64,000 nucleotides of DNA from contig JACKJF010000004.1 in NCBI GenBank assembly GCA_020638095.1, positions 62,001-126,000 of the forward strand, read 5' to 3'. How positions within the stretch are numbered: position 1 is the first letter of the stretch; each line of letters opens with the position of its first letter. Under the pieces are notes generated by a model. It worked only from the letters and a program-made list of their open reading frames with translations. It was not told the origin of the DNA and searched no databases. Shown here in pieces: positions 17,111-27,274 of this stretch. The position numbers and the translations under genes are program-made. This stretch comes from Hyphomicrobiaceae bacterium. Its GTDB lineage: Bacteria; Pseudomonadota; Alphaproteobacteria; Rhizobiales; Devosiaceae.

Positions 17111-18169
17111 GTGACGCGGCGGTGGCGGCCGTCGGCAATTGCGGGAGACCTGAACAGCGTGCTTTGCCTCGAATGCGAATGGGTCTGGGACAGTTGGTAT
17201 GCGCAAGACAAAGGACTCTGGCATGCCTTCTTTCTGAAGGCCGACCGCGCACTCGTTGATCCCGATCTGCGGCACTTCAACGTTTCGCAAGGTCATGCCA
17301 TCAGCCGGGATCTGGTCCACTGGACCTACCTTGGCACCAGCTTCGCGCCATCGAGCGGTCCTGCGTTCGACGACATGACCACCTGGACCGGTTCGGTGAT
17401 CAAGGCAAAGAACGGCGAGTGGCACCTGTTCTATACCGGCGGTTCGCGTTCCGAGGGCGCCCTGATCCAGCGGATCGGACACGCAGTGTCGACTGATCTG
17501 CAGAACTGGACACGCGCCGGAGAGACCGGGCTTTGCCTCGATCTCAATGGTCCCAACGCCGCCCTGTACGAAACAGAACACCGGGTCGGGCACTGGCATG
17601 ACCGGGCCATGCGCGATCCGTTCGTCATCGCCGATCCGGATGGCGATGGCTACCTGATGTTCTTCACGGCCCGCGTTGCAGGTATGATCGAGGCAAACGC
17701 TGCTGGCGCGATCGGCTTCGCAACCTCGCCGGATCTGGATACGTGGACGCTCCAGGAGCCGGTTTTCGCGGGCGCTTTTGGCCAGTTGGAAGTGCCCCAG
17801 GTCTTCCGGATGGGAAAGCGCTGGTATTGCCTCTTTTGCACGTCGGCGGCGCATTGGTCGGAGGCGCACACGAGGACTAGCGGTCAGTCACCGGTCACCG
17901 GAAATCACTATCTGATTGCCGATGACCTGCGCGGACCTTGGAAGGTGGCCCCGGGTCCATTTCTGGATGGCGGAAACCCATGCCGCCGCTACGCGGCGCG
18001 GCTCCTCGAAACCGAAGACGGTCCGGTCTTAATCGGATTTGCCGATCAGACCAAAGCGGGATTTGGCGGCTACCTTCTTGACCCTGAACCGGTCCATATC
18101 GAGGCTGGGGGCCTGCTTCGGCTTGGACCTCGTCAGCCGGCCGTCGGCATCCACGCCAACGAGAAATAG
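17111..18169 (+). CDS. Five-bladed beta-propeller glycosidase-like protein (GH43/GH32/GH68-like)
   Basis: The protein of up to 352 residues has blade-type repeats such as ISRDLVHW, EWHLFYTG, VSTDLQNW and TSPDLDTW, plus an acidic AMRDPFVIADPDGDGY segment typical of the GH43/GH32/GH68 superfamily. No signal peptide is evident, so it is probably cytoplasmic. The furthest upstream start is GTG at 17111. A GTG at 17159, preceded by GGGAGA (17142-17147), is an equally good choice. It is convergent with the TRAP transporter genes 10 bases downstream. Catalysis and substrate are not proven by the sequence, and some members of this fold act on plant or algal oligosaccharides. Confidence 0.75.
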   Translation: MTRRWRPSAIAGDLNSVLCLECEWVWDSWYAQDKGLWHAFFLKADRALVDPDLRHFNVSQGHAISRDLVHWTYLGTSFAPSSGPAFDDMTTWTGSVIKAKNGEWHLFYTGGSRSEGALIQRIGHAVSTDLQNWTRAGETGLCLDLNGPNAALYETEHRVGHWHDRAMRDPFVIADPDGDGYLMFFTARVAGMIEANAAGAIGFATSPDLDTWTLQEPVFAGAFGQLEVPQVFRMGKRWYCLFCTSAAHWSEAHTRTSGQSPVTGNHYLIADDLRGPWKVAPGPFLDGGNPCRRYAARLLETEDGPVLIGFADQTKAGFGGYLLDPEPVHIEAGGLLRLGPRQPAVGIHANEK

Positions 18170-18179
18170 GCGACCGCGG

Positions 18180-19514
18180 TCAGAGAAGTCCGAGAAGGCG
18201 GGGCAGGGCCAGACTGATCACCGGAAAAAGCACCAACAGTGTCACCCGCACCAACTCGACGCCAACGAACGGCAGCACGCCCAGAAACGTCCTCCGCATC
18301 GGCACATCGGGCGCCAGCGAGTTGATGATGAAGACGTTGAGCCCGACCGGGGGCGTAATCAGCCCCAGCTCCACCACCACCAGAATGATGATGCCGAACC
18401 ATATCTTGAGCGCGGCCGGGTCGAGCCCGAATTCCAGGCCGCTGACCACAGGCCAGAAGAACGGAATGGCGAGGATCACCATTGAGAGGGAATCCATCAG
18501 GCATCCGAACACGAGGAACGCCGCGATGATCAGCGTTAGAATGACATAGGGTTGCAGACCGCTGGATTGCAGCGCGTCCGCGGCGGCCTGCGGCACGCCA
18601 GCCCGCGCCATGAAGATCTTCAGTATTTCGGCGCCGAGCAGGATGAGGAAGATCATGCCGCTCGTTCGCGCCGTCTCGAGAAGTGACGCCCGCACATCGC
18701 CAAAACTGAGCCGCCGCGAAACAAAGCCATAAAGCGCAACCAGCACGACCCCGATCCCCGCCGCGGGCGTTGGGTTGTAGACGCCGGCATAGATGCCGCC
18801 GATGACGATGCCGAAAATGACGACCACGGGCACCACGCCAACGGTTGCCGCCAGAAGCTCCCGGCCGCTGGCGATCTGCCCTTCAGGTCCGGAACCGGGC
18901 ACCAGCCGCACATAGGCGGCAATCGCCAGCATGAAGAGGAGGATCGCAAGAAGTCCGGGCAAGAGCGCCGCCGCGAAAAGTGAAACCACATTCGCTTCGA
19001 CGATGACCGCATAGACGATCAGCACCACCGACGGCGGAATGAGAATGCCAAGGGTGCCGCCCGCTGCAATTGTGCCGGTGGCGAGCGCAGGCGAAAAATT
19101 GTAGCGCCGGAGTTCGGGCAGGGCGACCTTTGCCATCGTCGACGCAGTCGCCGTCGACGAACCGGAAAGGGCGCCGAAACCAGCACAGGCGGCAATGGCG
19201 GCCATCGCCACGCCGCCGCGAAACCGTCCGAGCAGCGCGTTTCCAGCCCGAAACAGGTCGCGCGACAGTCCGGACCGGGCCGCGAGACCGCCCATCAGGA
19301 TGAACATGGGCAGAACCGTCAGGTCGTAGTTCGAGAACTGCGCGTAGGCGAGGTCCTTGAGCTGGTTGAGCAGAACCAGCGGCCCGGAGAGGATCATGGT
19401 CCCGGCAATGCCGGTCACGATCATGGCATAGGCAATCGGTACGCGGATTGCGATCAGTCCAACAATCGCAAAAAGCCCCACGAGCCCGAGCCAGTATGCG
19501 TCCATGCCGCTCAC
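18180..19514 (-). CDS. dctM: TRAP transporter large permease (DctM-like)
   Basis: The 444-residue polytopic protein carries conserved DctM stretches, such as GLAARSGLSRDLF, GFGALSGSSTATASTM, GGTLGILIPPSVVLIVYA and GLITPPVGLNVF. It forms the ion-coupled translocation channel for organic acids delivered by a periplasmic binding protein. The start is a GTG at 19514 overlapping the DctQ stop (GTGA); an ATG at 19505 is possible. It is the last gene of the dctP-dctQ-dctM operon. Confidence 0.93.
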   Translation of the reverse strand: MSGMDAYWLGLVGLFAIVGLIAIRVPIAYAMIVTGIAGTMILSGPLVLLNQLKDLAYAQFSNYDLTVLPMFILMGGLAARSGLSRDLFRAGNALLGRFRGGVAMAAIAACAGFGALSGSSTATASTMAKVALPELRRYNFSPALATGTIAAGGTLGILIPPSVVLIVYAVIVEANVVSLFAAALLPGLLAILLFMLAIAAYVRLVPGSGPEGQIASGRELLAATVGVVPVVVIFGIVIGGIYAGVYNPTPAAGIGVVLVALYGFVSRRLSFGDVRASLLETARTSGMIFLILLGAEILKIFMARAGVPQAAADALQSSGLQPYVILTLIIAAFLVFGCLMDSLSMVILAIPFFWPVVSGLEFGLDPAALKIWFGIIILVVVELGLITPPVGLNVFIINSLAPDVPMRRTFLGVLPFVGVELVRVTLLVLFPVISLALPRLLGLL

Positions 19515-20089
19515 GCGTCCGCGTCGGTTTCTTCAAGGGAAAAGCGGCCGGATTTGCCGCGCAGCCCGCCAAACGCGTCCGCCAGCGTCATCAATGCCGC
19601 TGCCAGCAGCAAACCGAGCGAAATCAGGATGGGCGGAAAGGCGGTCCAGAGGGGAAGGCCGAGAACCGGCGTCACCTCGGGATATCTGAGATAGCCATCG
19701 AAGCCCAGCGTCATCTGCCGCAGCAGAAGCAGGGCAAAGGAGGCGGCCAGAACCGCCGCGACCACGCTCATCACGGCCTTGGCGCGAGGGTCGAGACGTT
19801 CGGTGAAAATGTCGACATTCACGTTGGCGCCGGCAATCTGACAATAGGGCAGGAACATGAAAACCGCGACTGCCATCAAATGCTTGGACAATTCGTAGTC
19901 CGGGGCGAAGGGCGACCGGAACAAAAGATTGCCGAGGGCGCTATAGGCTGACATGACGGCTAGCCCGCCAACGATCACGCCCCCTGCAAGCGCCCACCAG
20001 CGAATGACCCGCACCAGCCCCGCGGCGACACCCGCCGGCCGCGGCGGGGCCGCCGGCTGATCGATCCGCTCAGGGACGTGTCCGCTCAC
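19511..20089 (-). CDS. dctQ: TRAP transporter small permease (DctQ-like)
   Basis: The 192-residue protein has four predicted membrane helices and the DctQ-type MAVAVFMFLPYCQIAGANVNVDIFTERL region. It bridges the binding protein and DctM. It starts with GTG overlapping the binding-protein stop (GTGA) and ends overlapping the DctM start, so all three are translationally coupled. Confidence 0.9.
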   Translation of the reverse strand: MSGHVPERIDQPAAPPRPAGVAAGLVRVIRWWALAGGVIVGGLAVMSAYSALGNLLFRSPFAPDYELSKHLMAVAVFMFLPYCQIAGANVNVDIFTERLDPRAKAVMSVVAAVLAASFALLLLRQMTLGFDGYLRYPEVTPVLGLPLWTAFPPILISLGLLLAAALMTLADAFGGLRGKSGRFSLEETDADA

Positions 20090-21120
20090 GAGTATTTCGC
20101 GATCGCCGCGCGCGCCGCATCGACAAGTCCCCGGCCGTCGAGATCGGGATGATCAGCGATCCACTTGTCGACCACTGGCGCCAGTGCGTCGTTGAAGCCA
20201 GCCATTTCCGCATCCGAAAGAACGATATATTCGTTCCCCGCATCGACCGCGCCCTGAATGGCCGCATCGTCGGCCGCCCGCCAGACATCACCGATATGCC
20301 GAAGCCAGTCGGCATCGCAGTTCTTGTCGAATACCGCTTTCAGATCGTCATCGAGGCTATTCCAGCGGTCCTTGTTCATCGACACTTGGAAGGTTGTCGT
20401 GCCGAACCGGTTCTTGTTCGGCCCTTCGATCTGGTATTGCGTCACGTCCTGCAGCTGCAGCGTCGGGATGATCTCCCACGGGATCAGCGCACCATCTACC
20501 ACGTTTGTTGCGAGCGCCTGCGGCAGGTCGGGCACCGGCATGGTGATCGGCGTCGCACCCATCGCCTTGACCACTTCATTGCCGGTCGGACCGGGCACGC
20601 GCAGTTTCTTGCCTTGCGTGTCTGCGATCGAGTGGACCGGATCCTTGGCCATGCTCAGGGCCTGGCCCGCATGCACGTGATTGTAGAGCAGGTGCACCGC
20701 CTCATATTCGGGCGCGAGATAATCCGCAAACATGTCGCGCATGGCGAGGTTGGTCGCCGCGATATCGTTGGTGAAAATCGTTGGCAGTTCAAACACTTCC
20801 GAACGCGGAAACAGACCCGGCGCGTAGCCGTTGACCATCCAGATGATGTCAACCACGCCGTCAGCCACCTGCCGGAACAGCTGTGGCGGCGACCCGCCAA
20901 GGCTCATCGACGGATAGATGTCGATTTTCACCCGTCCGCCGCTATCCTCGAGGATCGACTTGGCCCATGGTTCGAACATCTTTGCCTGACCGGTTGTGGT
21001 CGGGCCAAGAAAATGATGAAGCTTCAGAACCACTTCCGGGTTCTGCCCAAATGCATTCCGGACGAATGCCGGCGCGGCAATGCCGGCCCCGGCCGCCGCA
21101 AGAAACTCTCTTCGCTTCAT
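20086..21120 (-). CDS. dctP: TRAP transporter substrate-binding protein (DctP-like)
   Basis: The 344-residue periplasmic protein has an N-terminal twin-arginine-like signal (MKRREFLAAAGAGIAAPAF). The DctP fold is shown by VVLKLHHFLGP, LEDSGGRVKIDIYPSMSLGG, GVVDIIWMVNGY and KLRVPGPTGNEVVKAMGATPITMP. The arginine-containing region KKLRVPG normally contacts a carboxylate, so an organic acid substrate is likely. Translation starts at ATG 21120 after GGAGG. It is first in the operon and divergent from the HAD gene. The exact ligand is unknown. Confidence 0.92.
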   Translation of the reverse strand: MKRREFLAAAGAGIAAPAFVRNAFGQNPEVVLKLHHFLGPTTTGQAKMFEPWAKSILEDSGGRVKIDIYPSMSLGGSPPQLFRQVADGVVDIIWMVNGYAPGLFPRSEVFELPTIFTNDIAATNLAMRDMFADYLAPEYEAVHLLYNHVHAGQALSMAKDPVHSIADTQGKKLRVPGPTGNEVVKAMGATPITMPVPDLPQALATNVVDGALIPWEIIPTLQLQDVTQYQIEGPNKNRFGTTTFQVSMNKDRWNSLDDDLKAVFDKNCDADWLRHIGDVWRAADDAAIQGAVDAGNEYIVLSDAEMAGFNDALAPVVDKWIADHPDLDGRGLVDAARAAIAKYS

Positions 21121-21324
21121 TCACGCCTCCAACCCTTCGACGCCCGGTACAGCGCCAGGCCGACTCCGTCGGTGTGGTCACGCCGGGCCGCAAGTTTCAT
21201 GCGCGAAATTGGCGTCGGGCTCAAGGACCGTCATCCAATTTCGATGCCGCAATTGGTTCAGTGTCCGAAGGGTGGCGGGCGAATTTGAGGCGCTACGCTG
21301 GCGCCATCGTGGGCTCACGTTGCC

Positions 21325-22050
21325 ATGTCGCGCCGGATTCCGTATCAACCGGGCTGCAATACTCCTTCCGGTCTGCCCGTGCCCATTCAACTCGTCATTT
21401 TCGATTGCGACGGCGTTCTGATCGACAGCGAGGTCATTTCCGCAAGCATGCTGATCGCGGAACTCCAAAATCACGGCATCGAGGTCGACCTGTCCTATGT
21501 TGCGCGCCATTTCCTTGGTCGCTCCTACGCGGTGGTCCTTTCCCAAATCCGCCGTGAATTCGGCGTGGTGCTCCCGGAGGGGTTCGAAGCCGATTATCGC
21601 AGCCGTCTGCTCGATGCCTTTCGCCGCGATCTCAAAGCTACCGCGGGCGTGCGGGAGGTGTTGACTAACCTTGCGGTGCCCTATGCGCTGGCGACCAGCT
21701 CCAGCCCAAGCCGCTTGCAGAAATCGCTCGAACTCGTTGGAATGGTAGAGCTTTTCACCGATCGTATGACGACCGCCTCCGAAGTCGAGCACGGCAAACC
21801 GGCACCCGACCTGTTTCTCAGGGCCGCTGACAAGGTGGGAATTGCACCGGGCGAATGCCTTGTGATCGAGGACTCGCTCGCCGGGGTGCGCGCAGGCCTG
21901 GCGGCAGGCATGGAGGTCTGGCAATTTACCGGTGGCAGCCACCTCAAGGGTCTCGTCCCGCCCTCCGATCCGGACGCCGAACCGCACCGGCAGTTTGCCT
22001 CGTTCGCCGATTTCTTCTATTTGGCGCCTGAACTGAAACGGAAATCCTGA
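21325..22050 (+). CDS. HAD-superfamily phosphatase / phosphoglucomutase-like
   Basis: The 241-residue protein has HAD motifs: I FDCDGVLIDS (nucleophile Asp), II TSSSPS, III HGKPAPD and IV VIEDSLAGV. The alpha-helical cap between motifs I and II marks the beta-phosphoglucomutase/2-deoxyglucose-6-phosphatase subgroup. The ATG at 21325 adds 18 residues before the domain. A GTG at 21379 (PIQLVIFDCDG) is an alternative start, and neither has a strong ribosome site. It lies 4 bases before the SorC regulator and heads a polyol operon, so a sugar- or polyol-phosphate substrate is likely by context. Confidence 0.85.
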   Translation: MSRRIPYQPGCNTPSGLPVPIQLVIFDCDGVLIDSEVISASMLIAELQNHGIEVDLSYVARHFLGRSYAVVLSQIRREFGVVLPEGFEADYRSRLLDAFRRDLKATAGVREVLTNLAVPYALATSSSPSRLQKSLELVGMVELFTDRMTTASEVEHGKPAPDLFLRAADKVGIAPGECLVIEDSLAGVRAGLAAGMEVWQFTGGSHLKGLVPPSDPDAEPHRQFASFADFFYLAPELKRKS

Positions 22051-22054
22051 CATC

Positions 22055-23008
22055 ATGGCGCTATCCGGATCCGACGACCCAGACGTTTCGCCACGCGACC
22101 TTGCGGCTCGCGCCGCCTGGATGTCGCATGTGGGCGGGCTCACCCAAGACCAGATCGCCAGAGAACTCGGCATTTCGCGGCAGCGGGCGCAACGATTGGT
22201 GGCGCGCGCGATTGCCGAAGGGCTCATTCGCGTACGGATCGTCCATCCGATCGCATCATGTCTCGAACTCGAAAAGAACCTGAAGAAGAAGTTCGGCTTC
22301 CGCACGGTTCGGGTTTCGCCCGATGTGGGCGGAGGCGCTGATCCGCTGGCCGGATTGGCGCTGACCGCCGCGCCGGTGATCGAGCACCTCTTCGAGGCCA
22401 ACGACGAAAACGTGATCGCGGTGGGGACGGGACGCACCCTTCGCGCGGTCGTCGAACAGATGCAGCGGATCGATGGGTCGCATCACAAACTCGTTTCGCT
22501 CAACGGCAATGTTGCGCCCGACGGGTCGGCCACCGCTTACGAAGTGATCGTGCGCCTGTCTGAAAAAACGTCCGCTCCCTATCATCCGATGCCAGTGCCC
22601 CTGATTGCCGAATCGCCCGCCGATCTCGAGCGCTACATTTCGCTGCCCTATGTTGCTGCCTCCCGCAAACTCGCGGAGTCAGCGGAAATCGCCATCGTCG
22701 GCATTGGGCAGATGGGCGAGAATGCGCCGCTTTACGTCGACGGATTTCTCTCTGACGAGGAACTGGCCGAACTCCGCGCGGCTGACGCCGCGGGAGAAAT
22801 AGTCAGCCACATATTCGATAGTCAGGGCCGCTATCTCGACCACCCGATCAACCGGCGCATGGTCGGCGTCCGGGTCCCGGTCAACGGCATGCCGGTTCTG
22901 TGCATCGCGGCCGGCGCCAGCAAGGTTCCCGCCCTTCGGGCTGCGATCCGCGGCGGATTGCTGGCGGGCCTCATCACCGACGAAACCACAGCAAAAGCAT
23001 TGCTTTAG
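22055..23008 (+). CDS. SorC-family sugar-sensing transcriptional regulator
   Basis: The 317-residue regulator has an N-terminal helix-turn-helix (about 27-55, GLTQDQIARELGISRQRAQRLVARAI). It is followed by a SorC/DeoR-like sugar-phosphate-binding domain (about 65-315; VIAVGTGRTLRAVV, LNGNVAP, VGIGQM, GRYLDHPINRR). Such proteins repress or activate pentitol, hexitol and sugar operons in response to a phosphorylated or free sugar. It lies between the HAD gene and smoE. The palindromes just downstream (23063-23093) are the obvious candidate binding sites, which is inference. Confidence 0.9.
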   Translation: MALSGSDDPDVSPRDLAARAAWMSHVGGLTQDQIARELGISRQRAQRLVARAIAEGLIRVRIVHPIASCLELEKNLKKKFGFRTVRVSPDVGGGADPLAGLALTAAPVIEHLFEANDENVIAVGTGRTLRAVVEQMQRIDGSHHKLVSLNGNVAPDGSATAYEVIVRLSEKTSAPYHPMPVPLIAESPADLERYISLPYVAASRKLAESAEIAIVGIGQMGENAPLYVDGFLSDEELAELRAADAAGEIVSHIFDSQGRYLDHPINRRMVGVRVPVNGMPVLCIAAGASKVPALRAAIRGGLLAGLITDETTAKALL

Positions 23009-23039
23009 CCGTTCCTGTGCGCATTTCAGCGATGGGGGC

Positions 23040-23093
23040 TTGACAAATTGTCGCGCGGAAATGAGTATTTGCTCGTGAAAGGAGCAATTGCTC
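23040..23093 (+). promoter_or_regulatory. Putative smoE promoter with an operator palindrome and a degenerate copy
   Basis: TTGACA (23040-23045) lies 17 bases before GAGTAT, giving a plausible -35 with a poor -10. GACAAATTGTC (23042-23052) is a palindrome. GAGCAATTGCTC (23082-23093) is a perfect 12-bp palindrome, and GAGTATTTGCTC (23063-23074) is a degenerate copy 19 bases upstream, about two helical turns. These are the likely SorC-type sites. Confidence 0.55.
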
Positions 23094-23114
23094 GTTCCAA
23101 GTGGGAGGATTACC

Positions 23115-24425
23115 ATGAAATTCAAATTGAGCGCCCTTTTGGGCGCGTGTGCTGTTGTCAGTCTGGCAACGGCTGGTGCGGTTCAGGCGGAAACCATCAC
23201 CATCGCCACCGTCAACAATGGCGACATGATCCGCATGCAGGGCTACACCAGCCAGTTCACCCAGGAGACCGGCATCGACGTCGAATGGGTCACGCTCGAA
23301 GAAAACGTGCTGCGCGAACGCGTGACCACGGATATTTCGACCAAGGGCGGTCAGTTCGACATCATGACCATCGGCATGTACGAAACCCCGATCTGGGGCA
23401 AGAACGGCTGGCTGGTTCCGCTCAACGACCTTTCTGCCGACTATGATGCGGCCGACATCCTGCCGGCCATGTCGGGCGGTCTGAGCTACGACGGCACGCT
23501 CTACGCCGCGCCGTTCTACGGTGAATCGTCGATGATCATGTATCGGACCGACCTGATGCAAAAGGCCGGCTTGACCATGCCCGACAGCCCGACCTGGGAC
23601 TTCATCCGTCAGGCGGCAGCCGCGATGACCGATCGCGCCAACGACATCAACGGCATTTGCCTCCGTGGCAAGGCCGGCTGGGGTGAGGGTGGTGCTTTCA
23701 TCACCGCGATGTCGAATTCGTTCGGCGCCCGCTGGTTCGACATGGACTGGAAAGCCCAGTTCGACACACCCCAGTGGCACGACACCCTGACCTTCTTCAA
23801 GGGCATGATGGACGAATCCGGCCCCGCCGGCTACGCCACCAATGGCTTCAACGAAAACCTCTCGCTGTTCCAGCAGGGCAAGTGCGGCATGTGGATTGAC
23901 GCCACCGTCGCCGCGTCGTTCGTGACCAACCCGAAGGACTCGATGGTTGCCGACAGCGTCGGTTTCGCACTGGCACCGCATAAGGATGGCGTGGCCAAGA
24001 ACGCAAACTGGCTCTGGGCCTGGGCGCTTGCCATTCCGGCCGGCACGCAGAAGGTGGACGCCGCCAAGCAGTTCATCGAATGGGCAACCTCGAAGAACTA
24101 CATCGAACTCGTGGCCGCCAATGAAGGCTGGGCCAACGTTCCTCCGGGCGCTCGTACCTCTCTTTACGAAAACCCGAACTACATCAGCGTTCCGTTCGCC
24201 AAGATGACGCTGGACTCGATCCTGTCGGCTGATCCGAACCATCCGACCGTCGATCCGGTGCCCTATGTCGGCGTGCAGTTTGCGGCGATCCCGGAATTTG
24301 CCGGCATCGCGACCGAAGTCAGCCAGGAATTCTCGGCTGCCTATGCCGGTCAGCAGACCGTGGACGAGGCCCTGGCCAAGGCCCAGGCCCTGACCACCGA
24401 CGCGATGGAAGCTGCTGGTTACTAA
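23115..24425 (+). CDS. smoE: Sorbitol/mannitol ABC transporter substrate-binding protein
   Basis: The 436-residue family-1 extracellular binding protein has a Sec signal peptide (MKFKLSALLGACAVVSLATA...VQA). Domain stretches include FDIMTIGMYETPIWGKNGWLVPL and GICLRGKAGWGEGGAF. The start is the ATG at 23115 after GGGAGGAT; the frame is open further upstream but lacks signal-peptide character there. Its length and its order before two permeases, an ATPase and a mannitol dehydrogenase match SmoE of Rhodobacter and rhizobia. A polyol ligand is inferred from that. Confidence 0.88.
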   Translation: MKFKLSALLGACAVVSLATAGAVQAETITIATVNNGDMIRMQGYTSQFTQETGIDVEWVTLEENVLRERVTTDISTKGGQFDIMTIGMYETPIWGKNGWLVPLNDLSADYDAADILPAMSGGLSYDGTLYAAPFYGESSMIMYRTDLMQKAGLTMPDSPTWDFIRQAAAAMTDRANDINGICLRGKAGWGEGGAFITAMSNSFGARWFDMDWKAQFDTPQWHDTLTFFKGMMDESGPAGYATNGFNENLSLFQQGKCGMWIDATVAASFVTNPKDSMVADSVGFALAPHKDGVAKNANWLWAWALAIPAGTQKVDAAKQFIEWATSKNYIELVAANEGWANVPPGARTSLYENPNYISVPFAKMTLDSILSADPNHPTVDPVPYVGVQFAAIPEFAGIATEVSQEFSAAYAGQQTVDEALAKAQALTTDAMEAAGY

Positions 24426-24439
24426 GCACTCCCTGCCTA

Positions 24440-24467
24440 CCGGAGGGTGGCTGCGGCCACCCTCTGG
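24440..24467 (+). terminator. Intra-operon hairpin after smoE
   Basis: GAGGGTGGC (24443-24451) pairs with GCCACCCTC (24456-24464) around a short loop, with three further base pairs (one G-U) at the foot. No T-run follows. Such a hairpin usually stabilises the upstream mRNA or attenuates read-through, giving more binding protein than permease. Confidence 0.65.
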
Positions 24468-24546
24468 ATCAATACCTGCCAGTCTGATCAAGTGACCTGG
24501 TTCGCATGCGACGGCGCATTGCCGTCTACTGAGGAGGCATGTCGAA

Positions 24547-25416
24547 ATGGCTACCCAGCATTCCCGCTCCGCCGCCAGACTGATGATGGCCCCGGCCGTT
24601 ACCCTGCTGCTCGGCTGGATGCTCGTTCCCCTGGTCATGACCCTGTTCTTCTCGTTCAGGACCTACCTGCCGCTCCGGCCCGAAGTGGCCCAGACCTGGG
24701 TCGGCTTTGATAACTATGTGAGGTTCGTGACCTCCAGTTCCTTCTGGCCCGCCGTTGTCGCGACACTGATCATCGTCGGCGGCGTGCTGCTCATTACCCT
24801 CATCCTGGGCGTCATTCTCGCCCTGCTGCTCGACCAGCCCATGTGGGGGCAGGGTGCTGTCCGCGTGCTGGTCATCGCTCCGTTCTTTGTCATGCCGACC
24901 GTTTCGGCCCTCCTGTGGAAGAACATGTTCATGGACCCCGTGAACGGGTTCTTCGCCCACATATTGCGGGCTTTGGGGCTCGCACCGATCGAATTCCTCA
25001 GTCAGCATTCCCTCACGTCGATCATCGTTATCGTGTCATGGGAATGGCTGCCTTTCGCCACTCTGATCCTCTTGACCGCGATTCAGTCGCTCGACCAGGA
25101 GCAGCTTGAGGCGGCGGAAATGGACGGCGCCAGCTGGCCGTCGCGCTTTATCTACATCATCCTGCCGCATCTCAGCCGGGCCATGACGGTCGTGCTGCTG
25201 ATCCAGACCATTTTCCTGCTCGGGATCTTCGCGGAAATTTTCGTCACCACCCAGGGCTCCTTCGGCTCCAAGACCCTGACCTATCTCATCTACCAGCGGG
25301 TGCTCGAAAGCCAGAATGTCGGCCTCGGCTCTGCTGGTGGCGTCTACGCAATCATCCTCGCCAACATTGTCGCGATGTTCCTGATGCGCATCGTCGGCAA
25401 GAACCTGGACGCCTGA
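24547..25416 (+). CDS. smoF: Polyol ABC transporter permease 1
   Basis: The 289-residue inner-membrane protein has six predicted helices. The cytoplasmic EAA loop reads EAAEMDGASWPSRFIYIILPHLSR, the site that docks the ATPase. It is an MalF-type sugar permease without a large periplasmic loop. It starts at ATG 24547 after GAGGAGGC-like sequence and sits between smoE and smoG. Confidence 0.9.
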   Translation: MATQHSRSAARLMMAPAVTLLLGWMLVPLVMTLFFSFRTYLPLRPEVAQTWVGFDNYVRFVTSSSFWPAVVATLIIVGGVLLITLILGVILALLLDQPMWGQGAVRVLVIAPFFVMPTVSALLWKNMFMDPVNGFFAHILRALGLAPIEFLSQHSLTSIIVIVSWEWLPFATLILLTAIQSLDQEQLEAAEMDGASWPSRFIYIILPHLSRAMTVVLLIQTIFLLGIFAEIFVTTQGSFGSKTLTYLIYQRVLESQNVGLGSAGGVYAIILANIVAMFLMRIVGKNLDA

Positions 25417-25429
25417 GGAGGACCCGCAA

Positions 25430-26260
25430 ATGGCACGCGCTGTCACCACACGCAGAAAAGCGATCAACACCGCGATCGCCTGGGCGGTCGGTCTGTTGAT
25501 CTTCTTCCCGATCCTCTGGATCTTCCTGATGTCGTTCAAATCAGAAGGCGATGCGATCAAGGCACCGCTCGACATGCTGAGCGCCCCGTGGACCCTCGAG
25601 AGTTACGGTGTGGTCCAGGAGCGGTCGGACTATTTCAAGCACTTCTCCAACTCGGTGCTTCTATCGTTCGGCTCGACCCTGCTCGGCCTCATCATCGCGG
25701 TGCCCGCAGCGTGGGCAATGGCCTTCGTGCCGAGTAAGCGCACGAAAGACGTCTTGATGTGGATGCTTTCCACCAAGATGTTGCCCGCCGTGGGTGTGCT
25801 TTACCCGATTTATCTGCTGTTCATCAGCCTCGGGATTCTTGATAGCCAGCTCGGCCTGATCGTCGTCCTGATGCTCATCAACCTGCCGATCATCATCTGG
25901 ATGCTCTACACCTACTTCAAGGAAATTCCGGGCGAAATCCTTGAAGCAGCGCGGATGGACGGCGCGTCCCTGCGCGACGAGGTGCTCTATGTTCTGACAC
26001 CAATGGCCATCCCGGGCATGGCATCGACCGTGCTGCTCAACGTTATCCTGGCCTGGAACGAAGCGTTCTGGACACTGAAGCTGACGGCCGCCAACGCGGC
26101 GCCGCTGACAGCTTTCATCGCCAGCTATTCGAGCCCCGAGGGCCTGTTCTACGCCAAGCTGAGCGCAGCCTCGGTCATGGCCATCGCACCAATTCTCATC
26201 ATGGGCTGGTTCAGCCAGAAGCAGCTTGTCCGCGGCCTGACCTTCGGCGCCGTGAAATAG
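25430..26260 (+). CDS. smoG: Polyol ABC transporter permease 2
   Basis: The 276-residue MalG-type permease has six helices and the EAA loop EAARMDGASLRDEVLYVLTPM. It follows smoF by 13 bases with GAGGAGG upstream. It pairs with SmoF to form the channel. Confidence 0.9.
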   Translation: MARAVTTRRKAINTAIAWAVGLLIFFPILWIFLMSFKSEGDAIKAPLDMLSAPWTLESYGVVQERSDYFKHFSNSVLLSFGSTLLGLIIAVPAAWAMAFVPSKRTKDVLMWMLSTKMLPAVGVLYPIYLLFISLGILDSQLGLIVVLMLINLPIIIWMLYTYFKEIPGEILEAARMDGASLRDEVLYVLTPMAIPGMASTVLLNVILAWNEAFWTLKLTAANAAPLTAFIASYSSPEGLFYAKLSAASVMAIAPILIMGWFSQKQLVRGLTFGAVK

Positions 26261-26269
26261 GGGGACATC

Positions 26270-27270
<1,001 letters not shown>

Positions 27271-27274
<4 letters not shown>

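Noticed and set aside
22974..24638. 554-codon minus-strand frame
   Set aside because: Antisense to smoE; Gly/Arg/His-rich translation without domain features.
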